From Pseudoalteromonas sp. HM-SA03 (lineage in GTDB: Bacteria > Pseudomonadota > Gammaproteobacteria > Enterobacterales > Alteromonadaceae), in NCBI RefSeq assembly GCF_002289345.1, contig NZ_NSDG01000081.1, forward strand, positions 19,146 to 66,187: 47,042 nucleotides of DNA. Direction: 5' to 3'. Each line of letters starts with the position of its first letter. Positions within the stretch are counted from its first letter, which is position 1. Position numbers and translations under genes: made by a program. The notes under the pieces were generated by a model that saw nothing but the letters and a program-made list of their open reading frames with translations, had not been told where the DNA came from and did not search any database. Positions 6,771-16,146 of this stretch are shown here, in pieces.

Positions 6771-9700
6771 TTACTCCACGTTTGTTGCTATTACCGCTTG
6801 GCTTTGGGTATTCTGCAGAATACTTTGCATAATTGCGCCGTTGCCTGCCTGCATCATATCTGGCATCAACATTTCCTCATGCTTACCAACACCTTGATAG
6901 GTAATGACCTCGGCTTCCGACGCTGCATCCCAACTGGCTAGGCGAGCAGCTTCTACATGTGCATTTTGCTCGACGATAAAGTGTAGTTTTGCGTGAACCT
7001 GACCTAGATTTTTCACTTCATAACACCAATCAATATAGTCTCTAGCTTGTGCCAGTGTATGCTCGTGTACCGTATTTGAGCCGGTGTGGCGGGCGAAATG
7101 TGCTTTTAACTCTTGCTCAAAGTGCGCGAAGTCTTGCTCCCGCATTTTGATTGTTTCGGTGATCCTGAATGAGTCTAAGATCACCACATCCCCGACACGT
7201 TGACCCCGGCTTTCCAGCTCCTTAGCAATCTCAAAGGCTAAATTACCGCCAAGGGAATATCCAAATAGGGTATAGGGACCATGAGGTTGAATTTGCATAA
7301 TTTGGTCGGCATAGTCGCTAACCTTAGTGTCACTTTCGAGGTAATTAAAAGAGATCACTTCAGTGTTAGGTAAGGCGTCGGCAAATGCTTTGTAAACAAT
7401 GCTGTAACCACCCGCTGGCGGCAGCGCAAATAAACGAGCAGTTTGGCCCGCATTGAAGATAAGGTAAGGGGATGCGCCCGTTTCTTTTCCGGTTACTACA
7501 TCTTCAATTGCACTCGCCATGCCATGTAAGGTTGTAAATCTAAATAGCTGATTAACTTCCATTTTGATGCTGAAGGCTGATTGGATCCTGACCATTAGCT
7601 CAATCAAATATAAAGAGTTACCACCAAGGGCAAAAAAGTCATCATGAAGACTAATGGATTTTTGCCCTAGCATATTGGACCAAATCTCAGCGAGCTGCTG
7701 CTCAAATAGGGTGGCAGGCGCTACGAATGCTCTTACCAACTCGGCGAGTTCAACCTGTGGCAATGCCGCTGCATCGATTTTACCGTTACTCAGTAATGGA
7801 AATTGATCAATAGCAGCCAGCTTACTAGGTACCATATAGCTTGGTAACTGATTCTCTAACTGCTCGAGGACAAACTCAGTACCGACCGCAAGCTCCGACT
7901 CAAAGTAGGCAATTAATTGGGTTTGCCCATGTACTTCTATCCCTTTTACATAGCTTCGCTTAATTCCTGGGATCTGGTTGATGCTAGACTCAATTTCTCC
8001 AAGCTCAACGCGGTGACCTCGTATTTTTACTTGGTTGTCGATACGTTGCAGAATATGTAGGTTGCCGTGTCTGTCCCATTTACCTAAATCACCCGTTTTA
8101 TATACCCGTAGGGTGCTATTTTCTGACACGGGAAGTTGGATAAATTGGCTGGAATTTTTCTCTGGATTATTGAGATAGCCAAGACTTACGCCTTGCCCCG
8201 CAATTGCAATTTCGCCGACTGCGTTACTGGATACTAATTGGTTTTGCTTATCGAGCAAGATAAGTTGCGTTGCATTGAAAGGCTTGCCGATAGGCACCGT
8301 TGCACTGGTTTCTAAGTACTGCTCTGATTCCTCAAAGAAACTACTGTCTATGGTTGCTTCAGATGTGCCGTAGGAGCTAAATAGTCGAGCATCTTCTTGT
8401 AGCAATCCTTTGAGTGCGCGGTATTCAGCGATTTGCCATTGCTCAGAGCCAACAATCACTCTACGTAAGCTGGTAAATCCAACCTGACTTTGCTTTGCGA
8501 ATAAGATGAGATTTCGAACCACAGAGGGCACAAACTCAACCGTATCAATCTGCTGTGTCTCAATGAGGTCATACAGCACCGGCATGTTCAGCATCATATT
8601 TTTAGGACACAACACTAAGTGCTTCGCATTGTAAAATGCGCGCGCGAGATCGCCACAAAACACATCAAAGGTTGGGCTGGCCAATTGTAAATGATGAGAG
8701 GTGGGTGCTAAATCAAATTGGGCTAACCAGTCCACAGCGATCGTCGCCCAGTTTTGATGGCTAACCTGGACAGCTTTTGGCGTACCCGTAGAGCCAGAAG
8801 TAAAGACAATATACGCGATGTCATTTGGCTGATGATTTAACGCCAAATTGTGCTCGCTGATTTCATCTCGTTGGCTTTGGAAGCTTTCCCAAAGTAGTGT
8901 CGGGCAATCTGATGTCAGCGCTTCTTCGCAAAGTAGTAACGCGCAGCGACTTTGCTCAAGCAACAGTTGCTTGCGTTCATTGGGTTGCTGCGGGTCAATT
9001 ACCACAAAATGATGACCTGCTTTTAATGTAGCGATACAAGCAACAACTAATGCGATAGATTTTTCAAAATGTAAGGCAATCGTTTGACTAGGTTGATTAT
9101 CTAGCTGTGAATTAATTAGTCGCGCCAACTGATTTGCCTGACCGTTCAGTTCGCAATAGCTCAAAGTAGCAGCCAGTTCTCCGGCATTTGTTGCACAGGC
9201 AATGCTGAGGGCAGGAAGCTCAGGGCTATGTTGCGCCGCATTTTCTATTTGGCTGACCAAAGTCGGTAATGCAGGTGCGTTTTGTTGACTTTCAGCAAAT
9301 CTCGCCAAGGCATCTATTGCGTCTGGGCTTGTTAAGGCAAGCTCCGAAAGTGGCCGATTTGGACTGTCAACGACCATTCGCGTCAGTGCGATATAGTCCC
9401 GAGCCAGCTGCGCTATCGTTTCGGTTTCGAATAGATCGGTATTATATTTTAATGTGCCTTTGAACACGCCATTTTCTTCATAGGTCGAAAGCGTAATGTC
9501 AAATTGACCTTCTTCTTCAGGCAGTTCCATGAACTGCATAGGAAAGCCCTTATAGTACGCGACATTATTTTCATCCATATGTGATTGCTCAACGCGGTGA
9601 TTGAGCATCACAAACATGACCTGAAATACCGTAGAGCGGCTGGCATCATGTTCAATACCAAGCTTATCCACTAACAGCGCAAACGGATATTCTTGGTGAT

Positions 9701-12700
9701 CTAGTGCGTTGAGGGTAATGTCTTTCACCTGCGCTAAAAGCGAAGTAAAGTGCGTTTCAGGATCAAACCTTGCGCATAGCGGTAGGGGATTCACAAAGTA
9801 ACCATAGACGTTTGAAAACTCTGGATTTGTACGGCCGGCCACAGGACTACCTATAATGATTTCATCTTGCTGAGTATATTTATGCATGACTGCGTAATAG
9901 ATGCTAAGCAACGCCATAAACATGGTGGAACCTTGTGCCTTTGCAAGGGCATTTAACGAAGACGTAAGGGCTTTATCTAACTCAAAATGATATGAATCAC
10001 CAACGTTGGTGAGTACCGCAGGTCTAGGTTTGTCGGTTGCAAGGTCTAATACGGGGATCTCAGCAGGTAAGTGATTCTGCCAAAACTTATAGTTTGCCGC
10101 GCCACGTGGAGAATGAACAAAGCGTGTTTCCCAATCGACAAATTTTTCATAGCTTGACGTTATCTCGCTGAGTGCTAACGGTTCACTTTTTGCAAAATGC
10201 GCATACAGTGACTGCATTTCATCGATAAACATGTAATTTGACCATGCATCTGAGATGATGTGATAAATCGTCACTGCAAAGTAGTAGCTTTGATCATTCT
10301 GCTTATACAAATACAGTCTAAACAGCGGGTCGTGCTCAAGGTCGAAAGGCTGTTCATTGTCTGCAATCATCATAGGTTGAATATCTTCCCAAGACTTACC
10401 ATGTACATCAATGACTTGCAGTGCATCCTCGCGATGAGTCCAGACTCTTTGATAGGGTTCGCCATCTTTAAAGAAGAAGTTTGTTCTTAACATTGGGTGG
10501 CGAGCTACCACAGCACTAAGGGCTTTTTTCAGCGCGTCGATATTCAGGGCACTAGGAATGTGCATCGCGCCGCCGATATTGTAGGAAGCGCTAGTTGGGT
10601 TGAGTTGATTGATAAACCAAATCGCTTTTTGTCCATAGGAAAGTGGGAACTCAGCTTCCACATTGGCATCAGGTACGATAACAGAGTTAACCTTGGTCTC
10701 GGAAACCGGCTGAACCTGCGATGTTTCTGTGGTTATGACTTCAAAGCCAAGCGACTCCACGAGTTTGTCATTAAGCTCTATACTTAATTCGTTGATAGAT
10801 GCACCACTTAGAAGGCGTACAATCGTTAGGGTTTCACCAAAATGAGTGGTGATCTTATTTCTCAGCTCTGTTGCCATAATAGAGTCAATACCGAGATTAC
10901 CGAGCGATAGATCTAATTCCACTTGCTCTCGTTTACAGCGTAATACTTGGCTGACAGCGTTAGCGAGATGATCGGCAACAAGCGGTAATCGAAGCGCGCT
11001 GTCTGTTTGCTGGTATAGAGGAGCAAACTCTTGCTCTTGGTGGCTTTGCTTATCGTTTTCCTGGGTAGCCAAGTGACTAAATAAACTCGGCTTTCCTGCA
11101 TACCAATTGGTTACTTTGGACCAATCGGCGTCACACACTAAGAGTTGAGGTTGCTCTTGGTCTAGAATACGTTCAAGCACAGCCATCCCCGCACTTGGTG
11201 AGATGCAGTTCATGCCCCTTTGGTTCTTGTAATGTTCGGCGAGACCCAACTCTTCAATCATACCAATAGCCCAAGGACCCCAGTTGATACTCAGCGCCGG
11301 AAGACCCTGATTGCGACGGTAGTGGGCGAGGGCATCTAAGAAAGCATTGCCAGAGGCATAGTTTGTTTGTCCTGCGGTAGTGACTTGAGCCGCGACAGAG
11401 GAGAAGAGTACAAAATGTTCAAGGTCAACTTTACTGAGTGCTTTGTGAAGCATCAACGCACCAATCGCTTTGGTGTCAAACACACCGTCAAATGCTCTGG
11501 TATCCATATTGTCAAGTAAGGTGTCATTGACGATACCAGCACAGAAAAATAATCCGTTGATCGGTGCTTGTGCACTTAGATGATAAGACTCAAGGGCCGC
11601 ATGAAGTTCACGCTCTCGAGTTAAGTCTGTCTGCCATAATGAGACATTAACACCTTGACTCTCAAGGTGTTGAATAAACCGAACGCGCTCATAGTTACGG
11701 TCGGTTGAGGTAAGTTCTGACCAACTCTTACGCTCAGGTAACTGACTCCTACCAAGCAAAATAAGATTTCGAGCACCTCTATCGACGAGTAGCTGACAAA
11801 CTAACTGTCCGATTGAACCAAATGCACCAGTGATCAACTGTGCTTTATGGCTTTGCACGCGAGTCGGGAAGGCGGGTTGAAGTGATGTTGCCAGCTCTAA
11901 ACGAGCAACATAAGCCTGATTTTCCCTAAAGGCCACTTCCCCTTCTTGGCGGTCACTTAATAATCTGGCTGTGATATGTTCGGCATCATTTTGGCCATCA
12001 ACATCGATGAGGCCACCCCAATTATCAACCAGTTCTTGCTGTGCGAGCACTCGGCTAAATCCAGTTAACGAAGCGGACATCACCGCGGTAAGTTGCTCGC
12101 TATTAACGAGGCTGGCGTTGCGTGTTACCACGTAAAGCGGGAATTTACAGTCTTGTTCAATTACGGTTTTGGCTAGATTTAACAATGAATGTAGCGACTG
12201 ACGTTTTTCTCTTTGCAGTTGAGCAAGAGTTAGTGATTCTATCGCGCTGTTATCTAGACTAAAGCAATGCACAACGCCACGAATTTCTTGTTTGCCCAAA
12301 GTCTCGATAAGTTGTGACAGGTGATCCCGTGAATCGGGAACTAGCCATGCATGACAATGGTCTCTGTCGATATCAAAGTATTCACCAGATTTAACGATAC
12401 AGCTAGAGTGGCCAAGCTTTACTAAACGTTCGGCTACCTGTTCGGCTGTTCCTGATTGATCTGCGAGGAGCACCCAACGACCCGATGTGTCGGTTTCTTG
12501 TATTTCCTGCTCGGGCTCTGCAAGCCAATTAACTTGGTAAAGCCAGCTATCTATGGTTCTGGTGGTGATCCCACTTGCAGCGGAGTCAACGCTTTGTGCA
12601 ATAAAGTTTTTGATAACACCAAAGACTTGACCAGACTCATCACAGAGGTATAAATCACCGACCGTTTTTTCGTCGTCACGATGAGTGATTTGGGTATAAC

Positions 12701-15700
12701 ACCAAAAATCAGTATTGTTCTGCCCGCAAAGCAGGATCTGCTCTAGCATCACAGGTAAGCGGATAGAGAATTGCTGAGCATTAGCACTTGCAAGCTCTGT
12801 AAATACTAACGTCTGGAAGCACGCATCTAGTAGACTTGGGTGTAGGGTAAATTGTGTTGTTCGCTCAAGTTGAGTAGGCCAAGAGATTTTGGCAAGCACG
12901 CCGTTGTCTGTTGCCCAGAGCTGTTCAATGGCTCTAAAACATGGACCATATTCGTAACCAAACTCTTTTAGGTGTGCATAAAACTCATCGTGCTGCTGCG
13001 CGCTGGTAGCGGCACTACGAATAGCATTGAGATCAATAGGCTCAGCAAGGTTGGCGCTTTGTACTCGGCGGATTGTCCCTTGAACATGGCGGGTCGTTTT
13101 ACCATCTTCAAGGCTTACCACTTTAAAATTCGGTTCATCATGGTGCAGAATGAATTGCACATTGGGAGCGTGTTCATTATTCAAAAATAACGCTTTATCG
13201 ATGACAAAGTGGTCGAGTGCATAGCTGCCATTGCCCCAAGTCTCTTTGGCTGCAGCATACGCCATTTCAATAAAGCCAGCAGCGGGGAAGAGGGTATTGC
13301 CTTGGATTTGGTGACAGCTTAAAAAACTATCGCGATTTGTGTCGGTTACCGCGTTCCAAACATGTTCAGCTTCACTGCGTTTACGGCCCAAGAAAGCATG
13401 GTTACTTTGCCCTAAACGCACTTGATTAAAGTACTCAGGCTCGGTCCAAAAGCGTTCTTGCAAGAACGGGTAAGTTGGCAACGTAGTGAACTTACCTCGA
13501 CCATTTATGGCTGACCAATTTAATTCAAAGCCTAAACCAAACAGTTGAGCTACGGCGTGGTAATAGGTGTGTTGCTCGTCGGATTTACGGCGCATACTCG
13601 AGACGACAACGCTTGAGCAACTTTGTTCTTCTGCGGTTTCGGCAATAGATGCGCCAAGCACAGGGTGTGGACCTAGTTCCAAAAATGCTTGGTAACCTTG
13701 TTGTAATATTGCACGGGTGGCATCAACAAAACGCACGGCTTGGCGGACGTTGAGCCACCAGTAGTTAGCATCAAGCTCAGGCCCCTCTGCAAGTGTTCCT
13801 GTTACCGTTGAATACAATGGAGTATGTGCGGTGTTAGCTTGAATACCAGCTAAACACTCGAGCAATTCGGTCTTAATCGGTTCCATAAACTGGCTGTGAT
13901 AGGGCACTTCAACACGGAGAAACTTGCAAAACACACCAGCTTCGCTCAGTTGTGCTTCGATACTGTGTAACGCATTTTCTTCACCAGCTAGGGTGACAGA
14001 GTTTGGACTGTTTACCGCTGCAATTTCAACTTGGTCGTTGAGATAAGGCGTGACATCACTGTCTGAGAGCCCCACCGCCATCATTTTTCCTGTGTTGCGG
14101 CACTGATGTTGTAAACGGCTACGATGGACTACGATGGTGCAAGCATCTTTTAATGAGTAAACTCCAGCTTCATAAAATGCCGCGGCTTCACCGGTACTGT
14201 GGCCAACAATGACATCAGGGGAAATGCCGTGTTGACGCCACATTGCTGCAAGTGCAACTTGCACGGCAAAGTTTGCCGTTTGAGCAAGCCAAGTATATTG
14301 CATGTTTGACGCTGATTCATCGGCAAGCATTTCATCAACCAATGACCAATCTGTAAGCGCTGACATATAGCTATCACACTCATCGATCATCGCTTTAAAA
14401 GTTGGCTCTGATTGGTACAGCTCACGGCCCATTGCCCACCATTGTGGCCCCATGCCGGTGAAAACCCACACGAGTTTTTGCTCATCTTTTTTCAGTGTGC
14501 GCAATGTACTGGCCGCCGCAAATTCAGCATCATGACTTAATGTTTGCAGTTGTTGTTGCAGATCCTCTGCATTTTTAAAACAAATTGCATGACGATATTG
14601 ATGGTGTTCACGGCGCTCACCCAATGTGTAGATAATATCATTGAGTGATGCATCGCTGTCTTGTAAAAATTCATTATGCGCTTTAGCATAACGATGGATC
14701 CCGTGTTGATCTCTTGCACTCAGTGGATAAAGCTTTAAGCCATTCTCGTTTGCTGGAGGCATTGATGGTACTTCTGGCGCAACAAATTCTTGAATAACCG
14801 CGTGGGAATTGGTTCCACCGAAACCAAAGGAGTTTACCCCCGCAACGGCTAAACCTTCATGCTTAGGCCAAGGTGTAAGTTTAGTGGGGATTTCATACGG
14901 TGCATTGGCGTAATCAATCTTAGGATTAATTGATTTTAAGTGTAAATGCGGTGGGATCTGTTTGTTTTGAATGGCTTTGACCGCTTTGAACAAACCAGCC
15001 ATACCAGCGGCTGCCTCGGTATGGCCAATGTTGGTTTTTACCGAGCCAATGTAGCATTTATCGTCTTGATCACGGTTGATCCCAAGGAGTGTACCAACTG
15101 ACTTTGCTTCAATTGGGTCGCCAACAGGCGTGCCTGTGCCGTGCATTTCAATGTACTGCACTTTACCGGGGTCAATATTCGCTTTGGCATAGGTTTCTTT
15201 CATCAAGCGCAATTGGGCATCGCCGTTTGGCACCGTGATCCCTTGTGTTTTACCGTCTTGGTTTACACCGGTGGCTAAGATCACCGCATGAATTGGGTCG
15301 CCATCCTTAATCGCATCATCTAAGCGCTTGAGCACAACGACGCCGGCGCCTTCAGCGCGGACATAGCCGTTTGCGGAGTCGTCAAAAGCATGAGAAAAAC
15401 CAGTCGGAGATAAGAAACCGCCTTTAGACTCGGATACTGTATATTGTGGTGCCAAATGTAATAACACACCACCTGCGAGCGCCATATTACTTGCACCGGT
15501 CTGTAGACTCTTACAGGCCATATCTAGCGCGACAATGGAGGAGCTACAAGCAGTATCAATGGACATGCTGGGACCATTGAAGTCAAAAGTATGAGAGATG
15601 CGATTAGAAAGCATCGTCATCATGACACCCGTCGCAGTGTGGGCATCAATGTTGTCAAAATCTGGGTTAGTGAATTGCATGATTTTATAATCAAGCGTAA

Positions 15701-16112
15701 ACCCACCCATAAAAACACCGACCGACTCTCCTGCGAGTTCAGATGGCTTTTGCCCACCATCTTCCAACGCTTCCCAAGTTACCTCCAGCAATTTACGTTG
15801 TTGAGGGTCCATAAACTCGGCTTCACGAGGCGTGATCCCAAAAAATGCTGGATCAAACTTATCGATACCATCGATATAGCCTCCCCATTTTGAGCTTAAT
15901 TTTCCTTTATTCGCCTTTACAGACGAATAATGAGTATCGGTATTCCATCTAGATTCTGGGGTTTCTATGATGCAATCGACACCATGTTTAATATTTTCCC
16001 AAAACAATTCTGGACTATTCGCGTGACCGGGGAAACGACAACCCATGCCAATAATTGCTATCGGTAGAGTGTCGTTTTCGGGGCGAACAGCGTGTTCATT
16101 TTCGATTGCCAT
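6771..16112 (-). CDS. Iterative PKS-NRPS hybrid, PTM (tetramate macrolactam) synthase type
   Basis: This 3113-residue cytosolic megasynthase has one PKS and one NRPS module. KS is ~14-440 (Cys189 in DTACSS, His324, His364). AT is ~548-845 (Ser639 in GHSTGE; YHSQFM at the specificity site, no call). DH is ~905-1175 (H934xxxG938xxxxP943; D1096, Q1100). KR is ~1421-1665 (GAFGSIG 1429-1435, S1572, Y1585, N1589; Asp1530 suggests B type). ACP is ~1705-1785 (Ser1744 in GIDS). C is ~1820-2260 (YHIISDA 1950-1956). A is ~2285-2790 (FTSGSTG 2437-2443, Lys2778). PCP Ser2833 is in LGGNS. TE is ~2885-3113 (GYSLGG, Ser2953, Asp2980, His3078). There is no ER, methyltransferase or second KS. Size and order match HSAF and ikarugamycin synthases, which use the PKS module iteratively to build two polyene chains, join both to L-ornithine, and form the tetramate with TE. 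My hand-read A-domain code D-V-G-E-V-V-S-I-D-K resembles the ornithine code. AAGGA lies seven bases before the ATG. Confidence 0.95.
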   Translation of the reverse strand: MAIENEHAVRPENDTLPIAIIGMGCRFPGHANSPELFWENIKHGVDCIIETPESRWNTDTHYSSVKANKGKLSSKWGGYIDGIDKFDPAFFGITPREAEFMDPQQRKLLEVTWEALEDGGQKPSELAGESVGVFMGGFTLDYKIMQFTNPDFDNIDAHTATGVMMTMLSNRISHTFDFNGPSMSIDTACSSSIVALDMACKSLQTGASNMALAGGVLLHLAPQYTVSESKGGFLSPTGFSHAFDDSANGYVRAEGAGVVVLKRLDDAIKDGDPIHAVILATGVNQDGKTQGITVPNGDAQLRLMKETYAKANIDPGKVQYIEMHGTGTPVGDPIEAKSVGTLLGINRDQDDKCYIGSVKTNIGHTEAAAGMAGLFKAVKAIQNKQIPPHLHLKSINPKIDYANAPYEIPTKLTPWPKHEGLAVAGVNSFGFGGTNSHAVIQEFVAPEVPSMPPANENGLKLYPLSARDQHGIHRYAKAHNEFLQDSDASLNDIIYTLGERREHHQYRHAICFKNAEDLQQQLQTLSHDAEFAAASTLRTLKKDEQKLVWVFTGMGPQWWAMGRELYQSEPTFKAMIDECDSYMSALTDWSLVDEMLADESASNMQYTWLAQTANFAVQVALAAMWRQHGISPDVIVGHSTGEAAAFYEAGVYSLKDACTIVVHRSRLQHQCRNTGKMMAVGLSDSDVTPYLNDQVEIAAVNSPNSVTLAGEENALHSIEAQLSEAGVFCKFLRVEVPYHSQFMEPIKTELLECLAGIQANTAHTPLYSTVTGTLAEGPELDANYWWLNVRQAVRFVDATRAILQQGYQAFLELGPHPVLGASIAETAEEQSCSSVVVSSMRRKSDEQHTYYHAVAQLFGLGFELNWSAINGRGKFTTLPTYPFLQERFWTEPEYFNQVRLGQSNHAFLGRKRSEAEHVWNAVTDTNRDSFLSCHQIQGNTLFPAAGFIEMAYAAAKETWGNGSYALDHFVIDKALFLNNEHAPNVQFILHHDEPNFKVVSLEDGKTTRHVQGTIRRVQSANLAEPIDLNAIRSAATSAQQHDEFYAHLKEFGYEYGPCFRAIEQLWATDNGVLAKISWPTQLERTTQFTLHPSLLDACFQTLVFTELASANAQQFSIRLPVMLEQILLCGQNNTDFWCYTQITHRDDEKTVGDLYLCDESGQVFGVIKNFIAQSVDSAASGITTRTIDSWLYQVNWLAEPEQEIQETDTSGRWVLLADQSGTAEQVAERLVKLGHSSCIVKSGEYFDIDRDHCHAWLVPDSRDHLSQLIETLGKQEIRGVVHCFSLDNSAIESLTLAQLQREKRQSLHSLLNLAKTVIEQDCKFPLYVVTRNASLVNSEQLTAVMSASLTGFSRVLAQQELVDNWGGLIDVDGQNDAEHITARLLSDRQEGEVAFRENQAYVARLELATSLQPAFPTRVQSHKAQLITGAFGSIGQLVCQLLVDRGARNLILLGRSQLPERKSWSELTSTDRNYERVRFIQHLESQGVNVSLWQTDLTRERELHAALESYHLSAQAPINGLFFCAGIVNDTLLDNMDTRAFDGVFDTKAIGALMLHKALSKVDLEHFVLFSSVAAQVTTAGQTNYASGNAFLDALAHYRRNQGLPALSINWGPWAIGMIEELGLAEHYKNQRGMNCISPSAGMAVLERILDQEQPQLLVCDADWSKVTNWYAGKPSLFSHLATQENDKQSHQEQEFAPLYQQTDSALRLPLVADHLANAVSQVLRCKREQVELDLSLGNLGIDSIMATELRNKITTHFGETLTIVRLLSGASINELSIELNDKLVESLGFEVITTETSQVQPVSETKVNSVIVPDANVEAEFPLSYGQKAIWFINQLNPTSASYNIGGAMHIPSALNIDALKKALSAVVARHPMLRTNFFFKDGEPYQRVWTHREDALQVIDVHGKSWEDIQPMMIADNEQPFDLEHDPLFRLYLYKQNDQSYYFAVTIYHIISDAWSNYMFIDEMQSLYAHFAKSEPLALSEITSSYEKFVDWETRFVHSPRGAANYKFWQNHLPAEIPVLDLATDKPRPAVLTNVGDSYHFELDKALTSSLNALAKAQGSTMFMALLSIYYAVMHKYTQQDEIIIGSPVAGRTNPEFSNVYGYFVNPLPLCARFDPETHFTSLLAQVKDITLNALDHQEYPFALLVDKLGIEHDASRSTVFQVMFVMLNHRVEQSHMDENNVAYYKGFPMQFMELPEEEGQFDITLSTYEENGVFKGTLKYNTDLFETETIAQLARDYIALTRMVVDSPNRPLSELALTSPDAIDALARFAESQQNAPALPTLVSQIENAAQHSPELPALSIACATNAGELAATLSYCELNGQANQLARLINSQLDNQPSQTIALHFEKSIALVVACIATLKAGHHFVVIDPQQPNERKQLLLEQSRCALLLCEEALTSDCPTLLWESFQSQRDEISEHNLALNHQPNDIAYIVFTSGSTGTPKAVQVSHQNWATIAVDWLAQFDLAPTSHHLQLASPTFDVFCGDLARAFYNAKHLVLCPKNMMLNMPVLYDLIETQQIDTVEFVPSVVRNLILFAKQSQVGFTSLRRVIVGSEQWQIAEYRALKGLLQEDARLFSSYGTSEATIDSSFFEESEQYLETSATVPIGKPFNATQLILLDKQNQLVSSNAVGEIAIAGQGVSLGYLNNPEKNSSQFIQLPVSENSTLRVYKTGDLGKWDRHGNLHILQRIDNQVKIRGHRVELGEIESSINQIPGIKRSYVKGIEVHGQTQLIAYFESELAVGTEFVLEQLENQLPSYMVPSKLAAIDQFPLLSNGKIDAAALPQVELAELVRAFVAPATLFEQQLAEIWSNMLGQKSISLHDDFFALGGNSLYLIELMVRIQSAFSIKMEVNQLFRFTTLHGMASAIEDVVTGKETGASPYLIFNAGQTARLFALPPAGGYSIVYKAFADALPNTEVISFNYLESDTKVSDYADQIMQIQPHGPYTLFGYSLGGNLAFEIAKELESRGQRVGDVVILDSFRITETIKMREQDFAHFEQELKAHFARHTGSNTVHEHTLAQARDYIDWCYEVKNLGQVHAKLHFIVEQNAHVEAARLASWDAASEAEVITYQGVGKHEEMLMPDMMQAGNGAIMQSILQNTQSQAVIATNVE

Positions 16113-16146
16113 GATGCATTCCTTGAAGTTATCTATTTTCTATTAA

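Noticed and set aside
8346..8666. Serine-activating A domain, because the code ends S-I-D-K
   Set aside because: Serine codes begin D-V-W-H; here G at the third position and E at the fourth match ornithine. An initial one-residue shift that put F at position 278 was corrected using the VPS/PPT alignment.
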